Assembly: GCF_009380215.1 (NCBI RefSeq)
Contig: NZ_WHUG01000008.1
Coordinates: forward strand, 1-64,000
Direction of reading: 5' to 3'
DNA from: Rugamonas aquatica
GTDB taxonomy: Bacteria > Pseudomonadota > Gammaproteobacteria > Burkholderiales > Burkholderiaceae_D
Length of the DNA stretch: 64,000 bases
This document shows positions 1 through 7,540 of this stretch, piece after piece; position 1 is the stretch's first letter, and each line of letters starts with the position of its first letter. A program made the translations under genes and the position numbers. Below the pieces are notes generated by a model. It was not told the origin of the DNA and did not search any database. It worked only from the letters and a program-made list of their open reading frames with translations.

Positions 1-275
1 AACACCGGCAATGCGACCGGCGGCAATGGCGGCAGCAGCGGGGCGGCCAGCAATACGGCCGGCGCAGGCGCGACGGGTGGTGCGGCCAGCGGCGGCACGG
101 CCAGCAACGGCAATCCCACCAACGGCAGTTCGACCGGCGGTGCGGGCGGCGCAGGCGGTGCTGGCGGTGGCGGCAACACCGGCGGCACGGGCGGCAGCGG
201 TGGCACCATCACCGGCGGTGCGGCGACCGGCGGTGCAGCAGCCGGCGGTACGGGTGGCGCTGGTGGCGATGTGTC
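1..275 (+). repeat. Low-complexity GGC/GGT/GCG-rich coding repeat
   Basis: The DNA is an irregular run of short units such as ggcggcacg, accggcggtgcg and gccggcggt. It encodes the Gly/Thr/Ala-rich half of the fibre-like protein. The units are imperfect, so this is degenerate coding low complexity, not a clean tandem array. Confidence 0.6.
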
Positions 276-426
276 CGTGACGGCGGGCACGTTCAATATG
301 TCCAACACCATGAGCAATGTCGGCCAGTCGGCCGCCGGCATCATGGTGACGGCGCAGAACAGCGGCATCGCCTCGCTGGTGCAGCAGAGTGTCAACGTCC
401 AGGCCAATCTGGCGGTCGGCAAGTAG
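1..426 (+). CDS. Glycine-rich secreted amyloid-like subunit, 3' part only
   Basis: Frame 1 is open from the left edge to a TAG at 424-426, so the start lies outside the window. The first ~90 codons are low-complexity and dominated by Gly, Ala, Thr, Ser and Asn (GGAGG, GGTGG, NTGG units). The last ~50 residues are more complex and end in QNSG(x4)VQQSVNVQANLAVGK. The QNSG plus Q-rich ending recurs in the next gene (IQNSGANVLIQ), which suggests related fibril subunits. Position directly upstream of C39-peptidase and beta-barrel genes resembles fapB/fapC in Fap operons, where these encode the nucleator and the amyloid fibre. Which Fap subunit it corresponds to cannot be decided here because the N-terminus is missing. 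Confidence 0.6.
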   Translation, partial: NTGNATGGNGGSSGAASNTAGAGATGGAASGGTASNGNPTNGSSTGGAGGAGGAGGGGNTGGTGGSGGTITGGAATGGAAAGGTGGAGGDVSVTAGTFNMSNTMSNVGQSAAGIMVTAQNSGIASLVQQSVNVQANLAVGK

Positions 427-482
427 CGCAGGCGCGGGATGCGCGCGGCAGGGCGCATCCCGCCATCTACAGGGAGTACGGT

Positions 483-884
483 ATGCATACACCAGTTTTC
501 AGTTTGTTTGCGGCGCTGGCGCTGGGCGGCAATGCGCTGGCGGCGCCGTCGATCGAGCCGCTGTTGCCGCCGCCGGCGCTATCCCGGCCGGCGCTGCTGC
601 CCGGCGCCATCGTCATTGTCACCGCCGATCCGGCCGGGTTCGAGAACAGCGCGCTACCGGCCGCCAAGCTGGCCGGCAAGCGCGCGGGCGCCGATGCGGT
701 CAACAACGATATGCAGTTGAGCGGTGCGGTCAGCGGCAACTCCGCTGTCAATGTGTACACCGGCGCCAACTCGATCAGCAGCGGCTCGTTCAGCAATGCC
801 GCCGGTTTGCCGGTGGCGATACAGAACTCCGGCGCCAATGTGCTGATCCAGAACGCCACTATCATCAACATCCAGATGCGATGA
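483..884 (+). CDS. Small secreted Fap-like subunit
   Basis: 133 residues beginning with a signal peptide (MHTPVFSLFAALALGGNALA). The C-terminal half is rich in Asn, Ser and Gly and ends with AIQNSGANVLIQNATIINIQ, close in style to the end of the preceding glycine-rich protein. It lies 56 nt downstream of that gene, with a GGGAG ribosome-binding sequence before the ATG, and its TGA overlaps the ATG of the C39 peptidase (ATGA at 881-884), so the two are translationally coupled. I read it as a minor fibre subunit or nucleator of the amyloid. The exact Fap letter is uncertain. Confidence 0.6.
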   Translation: MHTPVFSLFAALALGGNALAAPSIEPLLPPPALSRPALLPGAIVIVTADPAGFENSALPAAKLAGKRAGADAVNNDMQLSGAVSGNSAVNVYTGANSISSGSFSNAAGLPVAIQNSGANVLIQNATIINIQMR

Positions 885-1555
885 AGACCTATGCCTTTGC
901 AGTGCTGGCCGCCATTGCGTGCGGCCAGGCGGGCGCGGTGGACTTGCCCGGCGCGGCCGGCAGCAGCTACGCGCTGCATGTCACCAGCCTGAAGGAGGCG
1001 CGCTTCCGTTCCACGGTGCGCCAGCAGTTCGATTTCAGTTGCGGCTCGGCGGCGGTGGCGACGCTGCTCAGCTATCACTACGACACGCCCGTCAGCGAGC
1101 GGCAGGTGTTCGATGCCATGTACGCGCAGGGCGACCAGCAGAAAATCCAGCGCGAAGGCTTTTCGCTGCTGGACATGAAGCGTTATCTGGCCGGGCTGGG
1201 CTTCATCGCCGACGGCTATCAGCAGCCCTTGCACAAGCTGGCCGAGGCGCGCTTTCCGGCCATCGTACGCATCCGCGAAAACGGTTATGAACATTTCGTC
1301 GTCATCAAGGGCGTGGACGACGGCCGCGTGCTGCTGGGCGATCCGGCCGGCGGCACGCGGGCGATGCGGCGCGCGGACTTCGAGGCGGTGTGGCAGGACC
1401 AGTTGCTGTTCCTGATCCATAACTGGCGCGGGCAGCCGCACTTCAACCTGGCGGCGGACTGGCGCGTTGCGCCGCGCGCGCCGCTGGAGCAGGGCATCAA
1501 TCGCGGCTCGCTGACCGACATTACGCTGCCCAAGAACGGCAGCGGCAATTACTGA
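881..1555 (+). CDS. fapD: C39-type cysteine peptidase, FapD-like
   Basis: 224 residues with a signal peptide (cleavage near GQAGA), so a periplasmic protease. The C39 fold signature is clear: QQFDFSCGSAA with catalytic Cys54 and a preceding Gln for the oxyanion hole, then GYEHFVVIKG with His138, and LLGDPAGG with Asp154. In Pseudomonas Fap operons FapD is a C39-like periplasmic protease needed for secretion or processing of fibre components. Here it sits in the same order, after subunit genes and before FapE- and FapF-like genes. Unlike bacteriocin exporters there is no fused ABC transporter. Start chosen at the ATGA overlap with the preceding gene; a longer upstream frame runs through that gene and is not used. 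Confidence 0.8.
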   Translation: MKTYAFAVLAAIACGQAGAVDLPGAAGSSYALHVTSLKEARFRSTVRQQFDFSCGSAAVATLLSYHYDTPVSERQVFDAMYAQGDQQKIQREGFSLLDMKRYLAGLGFIADGYQQPLHKLAEARFPAIVRIRENGYEHFVVIKGVDDGRVLLGDPAGGTRAMRRADFEAVWQDQLLFLIHNWRGQPHFNLAADWRVAPRAPLEQGINRGSLTDITLPKNGSGNY

Positions 1556-1567
1556 ACGGAGGCGCGT

Positions 1568-2059
1568 ATGCGCAAAGCGATGTTGACCGTGCTGCTGGCC
1601 TGCGGGGCGGCGGCGCACGCCGGCGATTTGCCGGACCCGACCGACGGCTGGCTGGCCGTCGATGACGCCACGCTGGAGCAGGCGCGCGGCGGTTACGAAC
1701 TGGGCAGCGGACTCATGGTCTCGCTAGGTGTCGAACGTTTGGTTTCGATCAATGGCAGTGTTGTAGCAAACAGTCGTTTTGCGATCGCCGATGTGACAAA
1801 GTTGAGCGCTGAAGAAGCCCGCATGGCCAGCGATGCGCTGGCCGCGGTGGTGGTGCAGAACGGTGCGGGCAATGTGGCCGACGCCATGCAGGCCGCGCCG
1901 GCATTGGGTTCCTTGCTGATACAGAACAGCATCAACGACCAGGCCATCCGCAGCCAGACCACGATCAGCACCACGGTCAGCAATCTGGCGCTGCTCAAGG
2001 CGGTCAATTTTGAAAGCATGTTGCGCGATGCCCTGAGCGCTGCGGTGGGGCCGAAATGA
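1568..2059 (+). CDS. Secreted FapE-like protein with a GG motif
   Basis: 163 residues with a Sec signal peptide (MRKAMLTVLLACGAAAHA). After it comes DDATLEQARGG (Gly41-Gly42), then SGLMVSLGVERLVSINGSVV and a C-terminal part with VVVQNGAGN and LLIQNSINDQ, echoing the QN motifs of the two subunit genes upstream. In position (between the C39 peptidase and the barrel) it matches fapE, an extracellular component found with the fibre in Pseudomonas. The DDATLEQARGG segment looks like a double-glycine leader, the usual C39 substrate. GGAGG precedes the ATG by 5 nt. Assignment as FapE rests on position and motifs, not on alignment. Confidence 0.6.
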   Translation: MRKAMLTVLLACGAAAHAGDLPDPTDGWLAVDDATLEQARGGYELGSGLMVSLGVERLVSINGSVVANSRFAIADVTKLSAEEARMASDALAAVVVQNGAGNVADAMQAAPALGSLLIQNSINDQAIRSQTTISTTVSNLALLKAVNFESMLRDALSAAVGPK

Positions 2060-2080
2060 ACATAACGACGGAGGGTGGCG

Positions 2081-3130
2081 ATGCGTAGTGTGAGATGGCA
2101 AACCAGCGCGCTGGTGTGGATGGTGTGCGCGGCGGTGCAGGCGCAGGCTCAGCAACAGCAGGGCGATACCGCGCCGCCGGCCGTGGCGCCCTTGTTCGAA
2201 CAGCCGGGCGTGCTGACGCCACGCGGCAAGCTGGTGCTGGAGCCGTCGGCGCAGTTCGGCTATTCGTCGAGCAACCGCGTGGTGCTGGTCGGTTACACCA
2301 TCATCCCGGCTTTGCTGATCGGGCTGGTGGACGTGCGCGAGATCAAGCGCAACACGCTGACCGGCGCCGTCTCGCTGCGCTACGGCCTCAGTAATCGCGC
2401 CGAAGTGGAGTTGAAGCTGCCCTATGTGTACCGCACCGATTCCACCGTCAGCCGCGAGCTGTTCACCGGCACCGGTGTCGACAAGGTGTTTGAAACCAGC
2501 GGCAAGGGCGTGGGCGATGCCGAGCTGGCGCTGCGCTACCAGCTCAACCAGGGCGCGCCGGACCGGCCGTATTACGTGGCCGGCTTGCGCGTCAAGTCGC
2601 GCACCGGCACCGATCCGTTCAAGGTCGTCACCGATTGCAGCAAGCGCTGCGTGGGACCGGACGCCACCGGCACCGGCTTGCCGCTGGAATTGCCCACCGG
2701 CTCAGGCTTCTATGCCGTGCAGCCCAGCCTGACGTGGCTGTATGCCAGCGACCCGGCCATCCTGTTCGGCGGCGTCAGCTACCTGTACAACTTCAAGCGC
2801 AGCAACGTCAACCGCAAGGTGTTGAACGGCGAGTGGGAGCCGCTGGGCACGGTCGCGCCGGGCGATGTGGTGGGCTTTAATTTCGGCATGGGCCTGGCCT
2901 TGAACGACAAGGCGCTGATCAGCTTTGGCTACGACCACAGCTCGATCGCGCGCACGCGGCAGAACGGCGTGCCGGTGCCGGGCTCGGTGCGGACGCAGCT
3001 GGGCACGTTGTTGATGGGCTTGTCGTACCGGCTCAACGACAAGCGCACCATCAACATCGCGGTCGGCGCCGGGCTCACGCGCGATACGCCGGACGTGCAA
3101 CTATCGTTCCGCATGCCGCTATCCCTGTAG
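2081..3130 (+). CDS. fapF: Outer-membrane beta-barrel, FapF-like amyloid exporter
   Basis: 349 residues: signal peptide ending AVQAQAQ, a short linker, then from about residue 35 alternating amphipathic strands (LTPRGKLVLEPSAQFGYSSS, RYGLSNRAEVELKLPYVYR, AILFGGVSYLYNF) closing on LSFRMPLSL, a typical barrel end. This is the barrel family that includes the FapF translocator; FapF normally has an N-terminal coiled-coil plug, which is very short or absent here. I chose ATG 2081 because GGAGGG lies 5 nt upstream; the in-frame GTG at 2075 overlaps that site. Last gene of the amyloid operon, 15-21 nt after the FapE-like gene. Confidence 0.72.
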   Translation: MRSVRWQTSALVWMVCAAVQAQAQQQQGDTAPPAVAPLFEQPGVLTPRGKLVLEPSAQFGYSSSNRVVLVGYTIIPALLIGLVDVREIKRNTLTGAVSLRYGLSNRAEVELKLPYVYRTDSTVSRELFTGTGVDKVFETSGKGVGDAELALRYQLNQGAPDRPYYVAGLRVKSRTGTDPFKVVTDCSKRCVGPDATGTGLPLELPTGSGFYAVQPSLTWLYASDPAILFGGVSYLYNFKRSNVNRKVLNGEWEPLGTVAPGDVVGFNFGMGLALNDKALISFGYDHSSIARTRQNGVPVPGSVRTQLGTLLMGLSYRLNDKRTINIAVGAGLTRDTPDVQLSFRMPLSL

Positions 3131-3200
3131 AGCGCGTGGCCCAAGCGGCGGATTTTGCGGTATCGTAGCGTTTCTTGATTGTTAAAAAAACAGGGACGCT

Positions 3201-4157
3201 ATGATGACGACGACCACCTTGACCCGAACCGCAGCCGTGCTGGCGGTGGCTATGGCCAGTTCGATGGCACAGGCCGCCGCGCCGATGGCCAAGTTCCAGG
3301 CGCCGGGCTTTTACCGCACCACGCTGGGCGATTTCGAAATCACCGTGCTCAACGACGGCACCATCGACCTGCCGGTCGACAAGCTGCTCAAGCAGCCGGC
3401 GGCCAAGACCAATGCGGCGCTGGCGCGGTCGTTCGAGAAGAGTCCGCTGGAAACTTCGATCAATGCCTTCCTGATCAATACCGGCAGCAAGCTGGTGCTC
3501 ATCGATGCCGGCGCCGCCAGCCTGTTCGGCCCGACGGCGGGCAAGCTGCTGGCCAATTTCAAGGCCTCGGGTTACAAGCCGGAGCAGGTCGACGAGATCT
3601 ACATCAGCCATATGCATGGCGACCATGTGGGCGGCTTGGCGGCCAACGAGCAGCGCGTGTTTCCGAACGCGGTGGTCCGGGCCGGCAAGCTGGATGCGGA
3701 TTTTTATCTGAACCAGAGCAACCTGGACAAGGCGACCGGCGAGGAGAAGGAAGACTTCCAGGGCGCGATGATGTCGCTGAATCCCTACGTCAAGGCGGGC
3801 AAGTTCCAGCCCATCATCGCCAACAGCGAGCTGGTGCCGGGCATCAAGTCCTATTTCAACGGCGGCCACACGCCGGGGCATATCACTTATGTGGTGGAGA
3901 GCAAGGGCCAGAAGCTGGCCTTGCTGGGCGATTTGCTGCACGTGCAGGCGGTGCAGTTTGAAAATCCTGGCGTCGGCGTCACCTTCGACACCGACAGCAA
4001 GATCGCCATCGCCGAACGCAAGGAAGCGTTCGCGGCGGCGGCCAAGGGGGGCTACCTGATCGGCGCCCCGCACCTGTCGTTCCCGGCCTTGGGCCATGTG
4101 CGCGTCAACGGCAAGGGTTACGAGTTCGTGCCGGTGAACTACGCGCTGCCGCGATAA
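3201..4157 (+). CDS. Periplasmic metallo-beta-lactamase fold hydrolase
   Basis: 318 residues with a signal peptide (…SSMAQAAA). The zinc-binding HxHxDH motif is present as SHMHGDHVGG (His137, His139, Asp141, His142), followed by GGHTPGH (His223), LLGDLLH (Asp244) and a late His near residue 290. This is the hydrolase/lactonase branch of the metallo-beta-lactamase superfamily, with N-terminal TLGDFEITVLNDGT as in many uncharacterised secreted members. Substrate cannot be inferred; lactonase, arylsulfatase-like or hydroxyacyl-glutathione activity are all possible. It stands alone, 70 nt after the barrel gene, with AGGGA before the first of two adjacent ATG codons. Confidence 0.85.
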   Translation: MMTTTTLTRTAAVLAVAMASSMAQAAAPMAKFQAPGFYRTTLGDFEITVLNDGTIDLPVDKLLKQPAAKTNAALARSFEKSPLETSINAFLINTGSKLVLIDAGAASLFGPTAGKLLANFKASGYKPEQVDEIYISHMHGDHVGGLAANEQRVFPNAVVRAGKLDADFYLNQSNLDKATGEEKEDFQGAMMSLNPYVKAGKFQPIIANSELVPGIKSYFNGGHTPGHITYVVESKGQKLALLGDLLHVQAVQFENPGVGVTFDTDSKIAIAERKEAFAAAAKGGYLIGAPHLSFPALGHVRVNGKGYEFVPVNYALPR

Positions 4158-4166
4158 GCGAGGAGC

Positions 4167-5222
4167 TTAGGCCAGCGCTGGATAGTCGGTGTAGCCTTCT
4201 TCCGCAGGCGCGTAGAAGGTTTCGGCCTTCCACTCGTTCAGCGGCGCATCCAGTTGCAGGCGGCGCGGCAGGTCCGGGTTGGAGATGAAGGCCTTGCCGA
4301 AAGCGATGGCGTCGGCGGTGCCGGCGTCCAGCACTTGCTGCGCGGTTTGCTTGTCCATCTTTTCATTGGCGATGTAGACGCCGCCGAATTCCTTCTTCAG
4401 CAACGGGCCCAGGCTGTCTTCGCCCACCGCTTCACGCGCGCAGATGAAGGCGATCTTGCGCTTGCCCAGCTCGCGCGCCACGTAGCCGAAGGTGGCGGCC
4501 GGGTTGGAGTCGCCCATGTCGTGCGAATCGCGGCGCGGCGCCAGGTGCATGCCCACGCGGCCGGCGCCCCACACCGCGATGGCGGCATCGGTCACTTCCA
4601 GCATCAGGCGGGCGCGGTTTTCAATCGAGCCGCCGTAGTTGTCGGTGCGCTGGTTGGTTTTGTCTTGCAGGAACTGGTCGAGCAGGTAGCCGTTGGCGCC
4701 GTGGATTTCCACGCCGTCGAAGCCGGCCTTTTTGGCGTTCTCAGCACCTTTCTTGTAGGCGGCGACGATGCCTGCCAGCTCTTCGGTATCGAGCGCGCGC
4801 GGCACCGGATAGGCGCGTTGCGGACGCAGCAGGCTGACATGGCCTTCGGCGGCGATGGCGCTGGCCGACACCGGCGCTTCGCCGTTCAGGAAGCTCGGGT
4901 CGGAGATGCGGCCCACGTGCCACAGCTGGGCAAAGATCACGCCGCCGGCTTTATGTACGGCCTCGGTGACTTGCTTCCAGCCTTCCACCTGCTCGTCGGA
5001 CCACAGGCCCGGCGTGTCGGCATAGCCCACGCCCTGCGGCGTGACGGCGGTCGCCTCGCTCAGGATCAGGCCGGCGGTGGCGCGCTGCTCGTAGTACTTG
5101 GCCATCAGCGCGTTCGGCACGCGGGCTCCGCCGATGGCGCGGGCGCGGGTCAGCGGCGCCATGACGATGCGGTTTTTCAGGGTGATGTCGCCGATGGTGA
5201 GCGGGTCGAAAAGGTTTGCCAT
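4167..5222 (-). CDS. Old yellow enzyme family alkene reductase (NemA-like)
   Basis: 351 residues, full length for the NemA/XenB class of FMN-dependent ene-reductases. N-terminal LFDPLTIGDITLKNRIVMAPLTRAR is the family start, and VEIHGANGYLLDQF carries the substrate-binding His174/Asn177 and the Tyr179 proton donor. NQRTDNYGGSIENRARL follows as in other members. These enzymes use NADPH to reduce activated C=C bonds or nitro groups of electrophiles such as quinones and N-ethylmaleimide. The gene lies 10 nt downstream of the ArsR-family regulator on the same strand, so the pair is probably one operon induced by electrophile stress. Confidence 0.9.
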   Translation of the reverse strand: MANLFDPLTIGDITLKNRIVMAPLTRARAIGGARVPNALMAKYYEQRATAGLILSEATAVTPQGVGYADTPGLWSDEQVEGWKQVTEAVHKAGGVIFAQLWHVGRISDPSFLNGEAPVSASAIAAEGHVSLLRPQRAYPVPRALDTEELAGIVAAYKKGAENAKKAGFDGVEIHGANGYLLDQFLQDKTNQRTDNYGGSIENRARLMLEVTDAAIAVWGAGRVGMHLAPRRDSHDMGDSNPAATFGYVARELGKRKIAFICAREAVGEDSLGPLLKKEFGGVYIANEKMDKQTAQQVLDAGTADAIAFGKAFISNPDLPRRLQLDAPLNEWKAETFYAPAEEGYTDYPALA

Positions 5223-5232
5223 GATGAGTTTC

Positions 5233-5529
5233 CTATAGTGTCATTTGATCGATGAAGGCCTGGATCAGGGCTTCGTCGCGTTTAAAGTAATTCCATTGCC
5301 CCACGCGGTGGGAGGTGATCAGGCCAGCCTTGAGCAGGGTGGCCAGATGCGCCGACACCGTCGATTGCGACAGTTCACAACGCCGGTCGATGAGGCCGGC
5401 GCATACTCCCAGGCTCAGCGGATGCTGCTGGTCTGAGAAATACACCTCGGGCTCCTTCAGCCACGCCAGGATCTGGCGCCGCATCGGGTTGGCGAGGGCT
5501 TTGTGGATAGCGTCTATGTCCATTTGCAT
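5233..5529 (-). CDS. ArsR-family winged-helix repressor
   Basis: 98 residues. N-terminal IHKALANPMRRQILAWLKEP is the ArsR-type start, and the recognition region is CELSQSTVSAHLATLLKAGLITSHRVGQWNYFKRD, a winged helix with its wing. Cys residues occur in GVCAGLIDRRCEL and could be the redox- or electrophile-sensing site, since no classical metal site (ELCVCDL) is present. It is the first gene of the operon with the ene-reductase, and two inverted repeats lie immediately upstream (5533-5583), consistent with autoregulation. Confidence 0.85.
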   Translation of the reverse strand: MQMDIDAIHKALANPMRRQILAWLKEPEVYFSDQQHPLSLGVCAGLIDRRCELSQSTVSAHLATLLKAGLITSHRVGQWNYFKRDEALIQAFIDQMTL

Positions 5530-5532
5530 GTA

Positions 5533-5583
5533 ACGATATATGGATCGTCTTTTTCCGATTTCAATATCGTCATCTTACGATAT
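5533..5583. promoter_or_regulatory. Paired inverted repeats upstream of the ArsR gene (candidate operators)
   Basis: Two dyads share the same half-site: ACGAT-N6-ATCGT at 5533-5548 and ATATCGT-N6-ACGATAT at 5564-5583. The first begins 4 nt from the repressor start codon and the second lies about 30 nt further upstream, where the promoter should be. Shared half-sites on both faces suggest binding of a dimeric winged-helix repressor, most simply the adjacent ArsR protein. Binding is inferred. Confidence 0.55.
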
Positions 5584-5657
5584 AAAAGAAAAACGTGCTG
5601 GCGGCCAAAAAATCATTTATGTTATGGGAACATTGTTCGAAGTTTAATGAGGGCCGT

Positions 5658-6716
5658 ATGTCGAGTCATTACCTGGATGTGGCCATCGGGCTGTCCTACA
5701 CTTTCCTGGCCGTGAGCCTGCTGTGCAGCGCCACGCGCGAAGCCATCGCTTCGCTGTTCCAGACCCGCGCCAAGATCCTGGTCGATGGCGTGCTGACCAT
5801 GCTGCATGAGCCGGCCGGCAAGTCTCATCTACGCGGCATCATTCCCTCGATCAAGCGCTTCCTGCGGCTGGACAGCGGCTTCAATCTAGCCAAGCTGGGG
5901 CCGCATTCGCTGTCGGCCGCCGTCATGACGCATCCGCTGATCGCCGGGCTGGCGCAGCAGGGCCGCATGCCGTCCTATATTCCGTCGGCGATCTTCGCGC
6001 GGGCGTTTGTGTCGACGCTGACGGCCAAGTACGGCAAGGGGCAGACGGCGGCGCTGCTGCTGGCCAATGTCGGCAATGAAGGATTGAGCCGCACGCTGCT
6101 GGCCATCATGGGCGAAGGACCGGACGATGTGGCCGCGCTGGAGAACGCCGTGCGTATCTGGTACGACACGGTGATGGACCGCATCACCGGCTGGTACAAG
6201 CGGCGCTCGCAGCTGGTGCTGTTCTGCGTGGGCCTGTTCTATGCGGGCGCGATGAATATCGATGCGCTGCAGCTGAGCCAGCGCCTGTGGCGTGACGACG
6301 ACTTCGCGGCCAAGACGGCGCAGCAAGTCTCAGACACCATGGCTGCCGGCACCATGAAGCTGCCTGCTGCGGTTGCTCCCGGCGCCCCCGCGCCGACTGC
6401 GCTGAGCCAGGCGGCCGAGGCCAAAAAGGATGTGCAAGCGTTGCAGGTCTTGCCGATCGGCTGGCCGTCGCCGCGCTTTGTGGGCGCCTGGGACAGGGGC
6501 GTGTGCGCCTTCGCGGGCGCGCTGGTGTTCGCGCTGATGGGATGGATCATCACGGCCTTCGCCTCATCGCTGGGTGCGCCGTTCTGGTTCGACGGCATCG
6601 GCTGGCTGCTGGCGCTGCGCGGCAGCGGCGCCAAACCGGCGCCGGAACCGGCCCCGGTGGTGATCGAGGCCATCACCTTGCCGAGCCTGAACGGCGTCAA
6701 GCCCACCAACGGCTGA
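5658..6716 (+). CDS. Uncharacterised membrane protein
   Basis: 352 residues. I chose ATG 5658 because GAGGG lies a few bases upstream and the protein then starts SSHYLDVAIGLSYTFLAVSLLCSATREA, a hydrophobic N-terminal segment. Further membrane segments are visible at LVLFCVGLFYAGAMNI and GALVFALMGWIITAFASS near the C-terminus, separated by a polar Ala/Pro-rich stretch around residues 235-265. No catalytic motif is visible and I do not recognise a characterised family. It is transcribed away from the ArsR gene and may share its intergenic region. Confidence 0.7.
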   Translation: MSSHYLDVAIGLSYTFLAVSLLCSATREAIASLFQTRAKILVDGVLTMLHEPAGKSHLRGIIPSIKRFLRLDSGFNLAKLGPHSLSAAVMTHPLIAGLAQQGRMPSYIPSAIFARAFVSTLTAKYGKGQTAALLLANVGNEGLSRTLLAIMGEGPDDVAALENAVRIWYDTVMDRITGWYKRRSQLVLFCVGLFYAGAMNIDALQLSQRLWRDDDFAAKTAQQVSDTMAAGTMKLPAAVAPGAPAPTALSQAAEAKKDVQALQVLPIGWPSPRFVGAWDRGVCAFAGALVFALMGWIITAFASSLGAPFWFDGIGWLLALRGSGAKPAPEPAPVVIEAITLPSLNGVKPTNG

Positions 6717-6750
6717 GGCCGTGTAGAAATGGCGGACCTGACCCCGGATG

Positions 6751-7107
6751 TCAGGCGAAGTGCAGGGCCAGGGCGATGACGGCGGGCAGGGTCTGGATCA
6801 GCAGGATCGAGCGCTTGACCGTCACGCCGCCCCAGATGCCGGCCACCGCCACGCAAGCCAGGCCGAACACGGTGAACGCCGATGCGATCGCCGGATCCGG
6901 ATGCACAAAACCCACCACCAGCGCCGCCACCAGGAAGCCGTTGTAGCAACCCTGGTTGGACATGGCCGGCTGGACGATGTCGGCCTTCTCCTTGGTCAGC
7001 CCGAACACGCGGCGGCCGCGCGATTGGAACAGCACCGTTTCCAGCAGAACGATGTAGACATGTATCAGCGCCACCAGGCCGGTGACGATCTGCGCCAGTA
7101 ATTGCAT
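6751..7107 (-). CDS. DUF1304 family small membrane protein
   Basis: 118 residues and almost entirely hydrophobic, with four predicted membrane helices. The family pattern is clear: IVTGLVALIHVYIVLLETVLF, then FGL, then a central NQGCYNGFLVAALVVG (the NxGxYNGFLA signature) and GIWGGVT. Function of DUF1304 is unknown. It is transcribed toward the preceding membrane protein gene, with 34 nt between the convergent stops. Confidence 0.85.
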   Translation of the reverse strand: MQLLAQIVTGLVALIHVYIVLLETVLFQSRGRRVFGLTKEKADIVQPAMSNQGCYNGFLVAALVVGFVHPDPAIASAFTVFGLACVAVAGIWGGVTVKRSILLIQTLPAVIALALHFA

Positions 7108-7222
7108 GGATGCTCCTCATTATTATTGAACGAGCATTATGTACTGCTCGGCGCGCGGCGGGAAGGCGTCAGCAGAGTTTGGCTGGCGATGCTATAGTTT
7201 CCGGCATTTTTGGAGACACTCG

Positions 7223-7540
7223 ATGACCTGGATAATCCTCATCCTGGCCGGCCTGCTGGAAGTGGCATGGGCGGTCGGCCTCAAATACACCGACGGCTTC
7301 AGCAAGCCATTGCCGACCGTGCTGACATTGGGCGCCATGGCCGGCAGCGTCGCCATGCTGGGCCTGGCCTTGCGCACGCTGCCGCTGGGCACCGCTTATG
7401 CGATCTGGACCGGCATCGGCACCGTCGGCACCGTGATCTTCGGCATCGTCGTGCTCAATGAGCCGGCCAGCGCGCTGCGCGTCGGCTGCATCGCGATGAT
7501 TATCGGCGGCATCGTCGGCCTGAAGCTGTCGACCGTCTGA
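7223..7540 (+). CDS. sugE: SMR-family exporter, SugE/Gdx type
   Basis: 105 residues with four membrane helices, the size of a small multidrug resistance protein. Glu13 in LAGLLEVAWAVGLKYTDGF is the conserved coupling/substrate glutamate, and the WAVGLKYTDGF and TAYAIWTGIGTVGT stretches are those of the SugE/Gdx subgroup, whose characterised members are guanidinium/H+ antiporters in the inner membrane. ATG 7223 has GGAG upstream. I looked for a guanidine riboswitch in the preceding 115 nt and saw no convincing one. Its stop is immediately followed by the convergent stop of the M14 gene. Confidence 0.88.
   Translation: MTWIILILAGLLEVAWAVGLKYTDGFSKPLPTVLTLGAMAGSVAMLGLALRTLPLGTAYAIWTGIGTVGTVIFGIVVLNEPASALRVGCIAMIIGGIVGLKLSTV

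Noticed and set aside
11..280. Alternative Arg/Ala-rich reading frame in the repetitive left end
   Set aside because: Out-of-frame translation of the glycine-rich repeat; frame 1 runs through to a stop and has the structured C-terminus.
7108..7222. Guanidine riboswitch before sugE
   Set aside because: No conserved ykkC or mini-ykkC stem-loops with ACGR loops found by eye.
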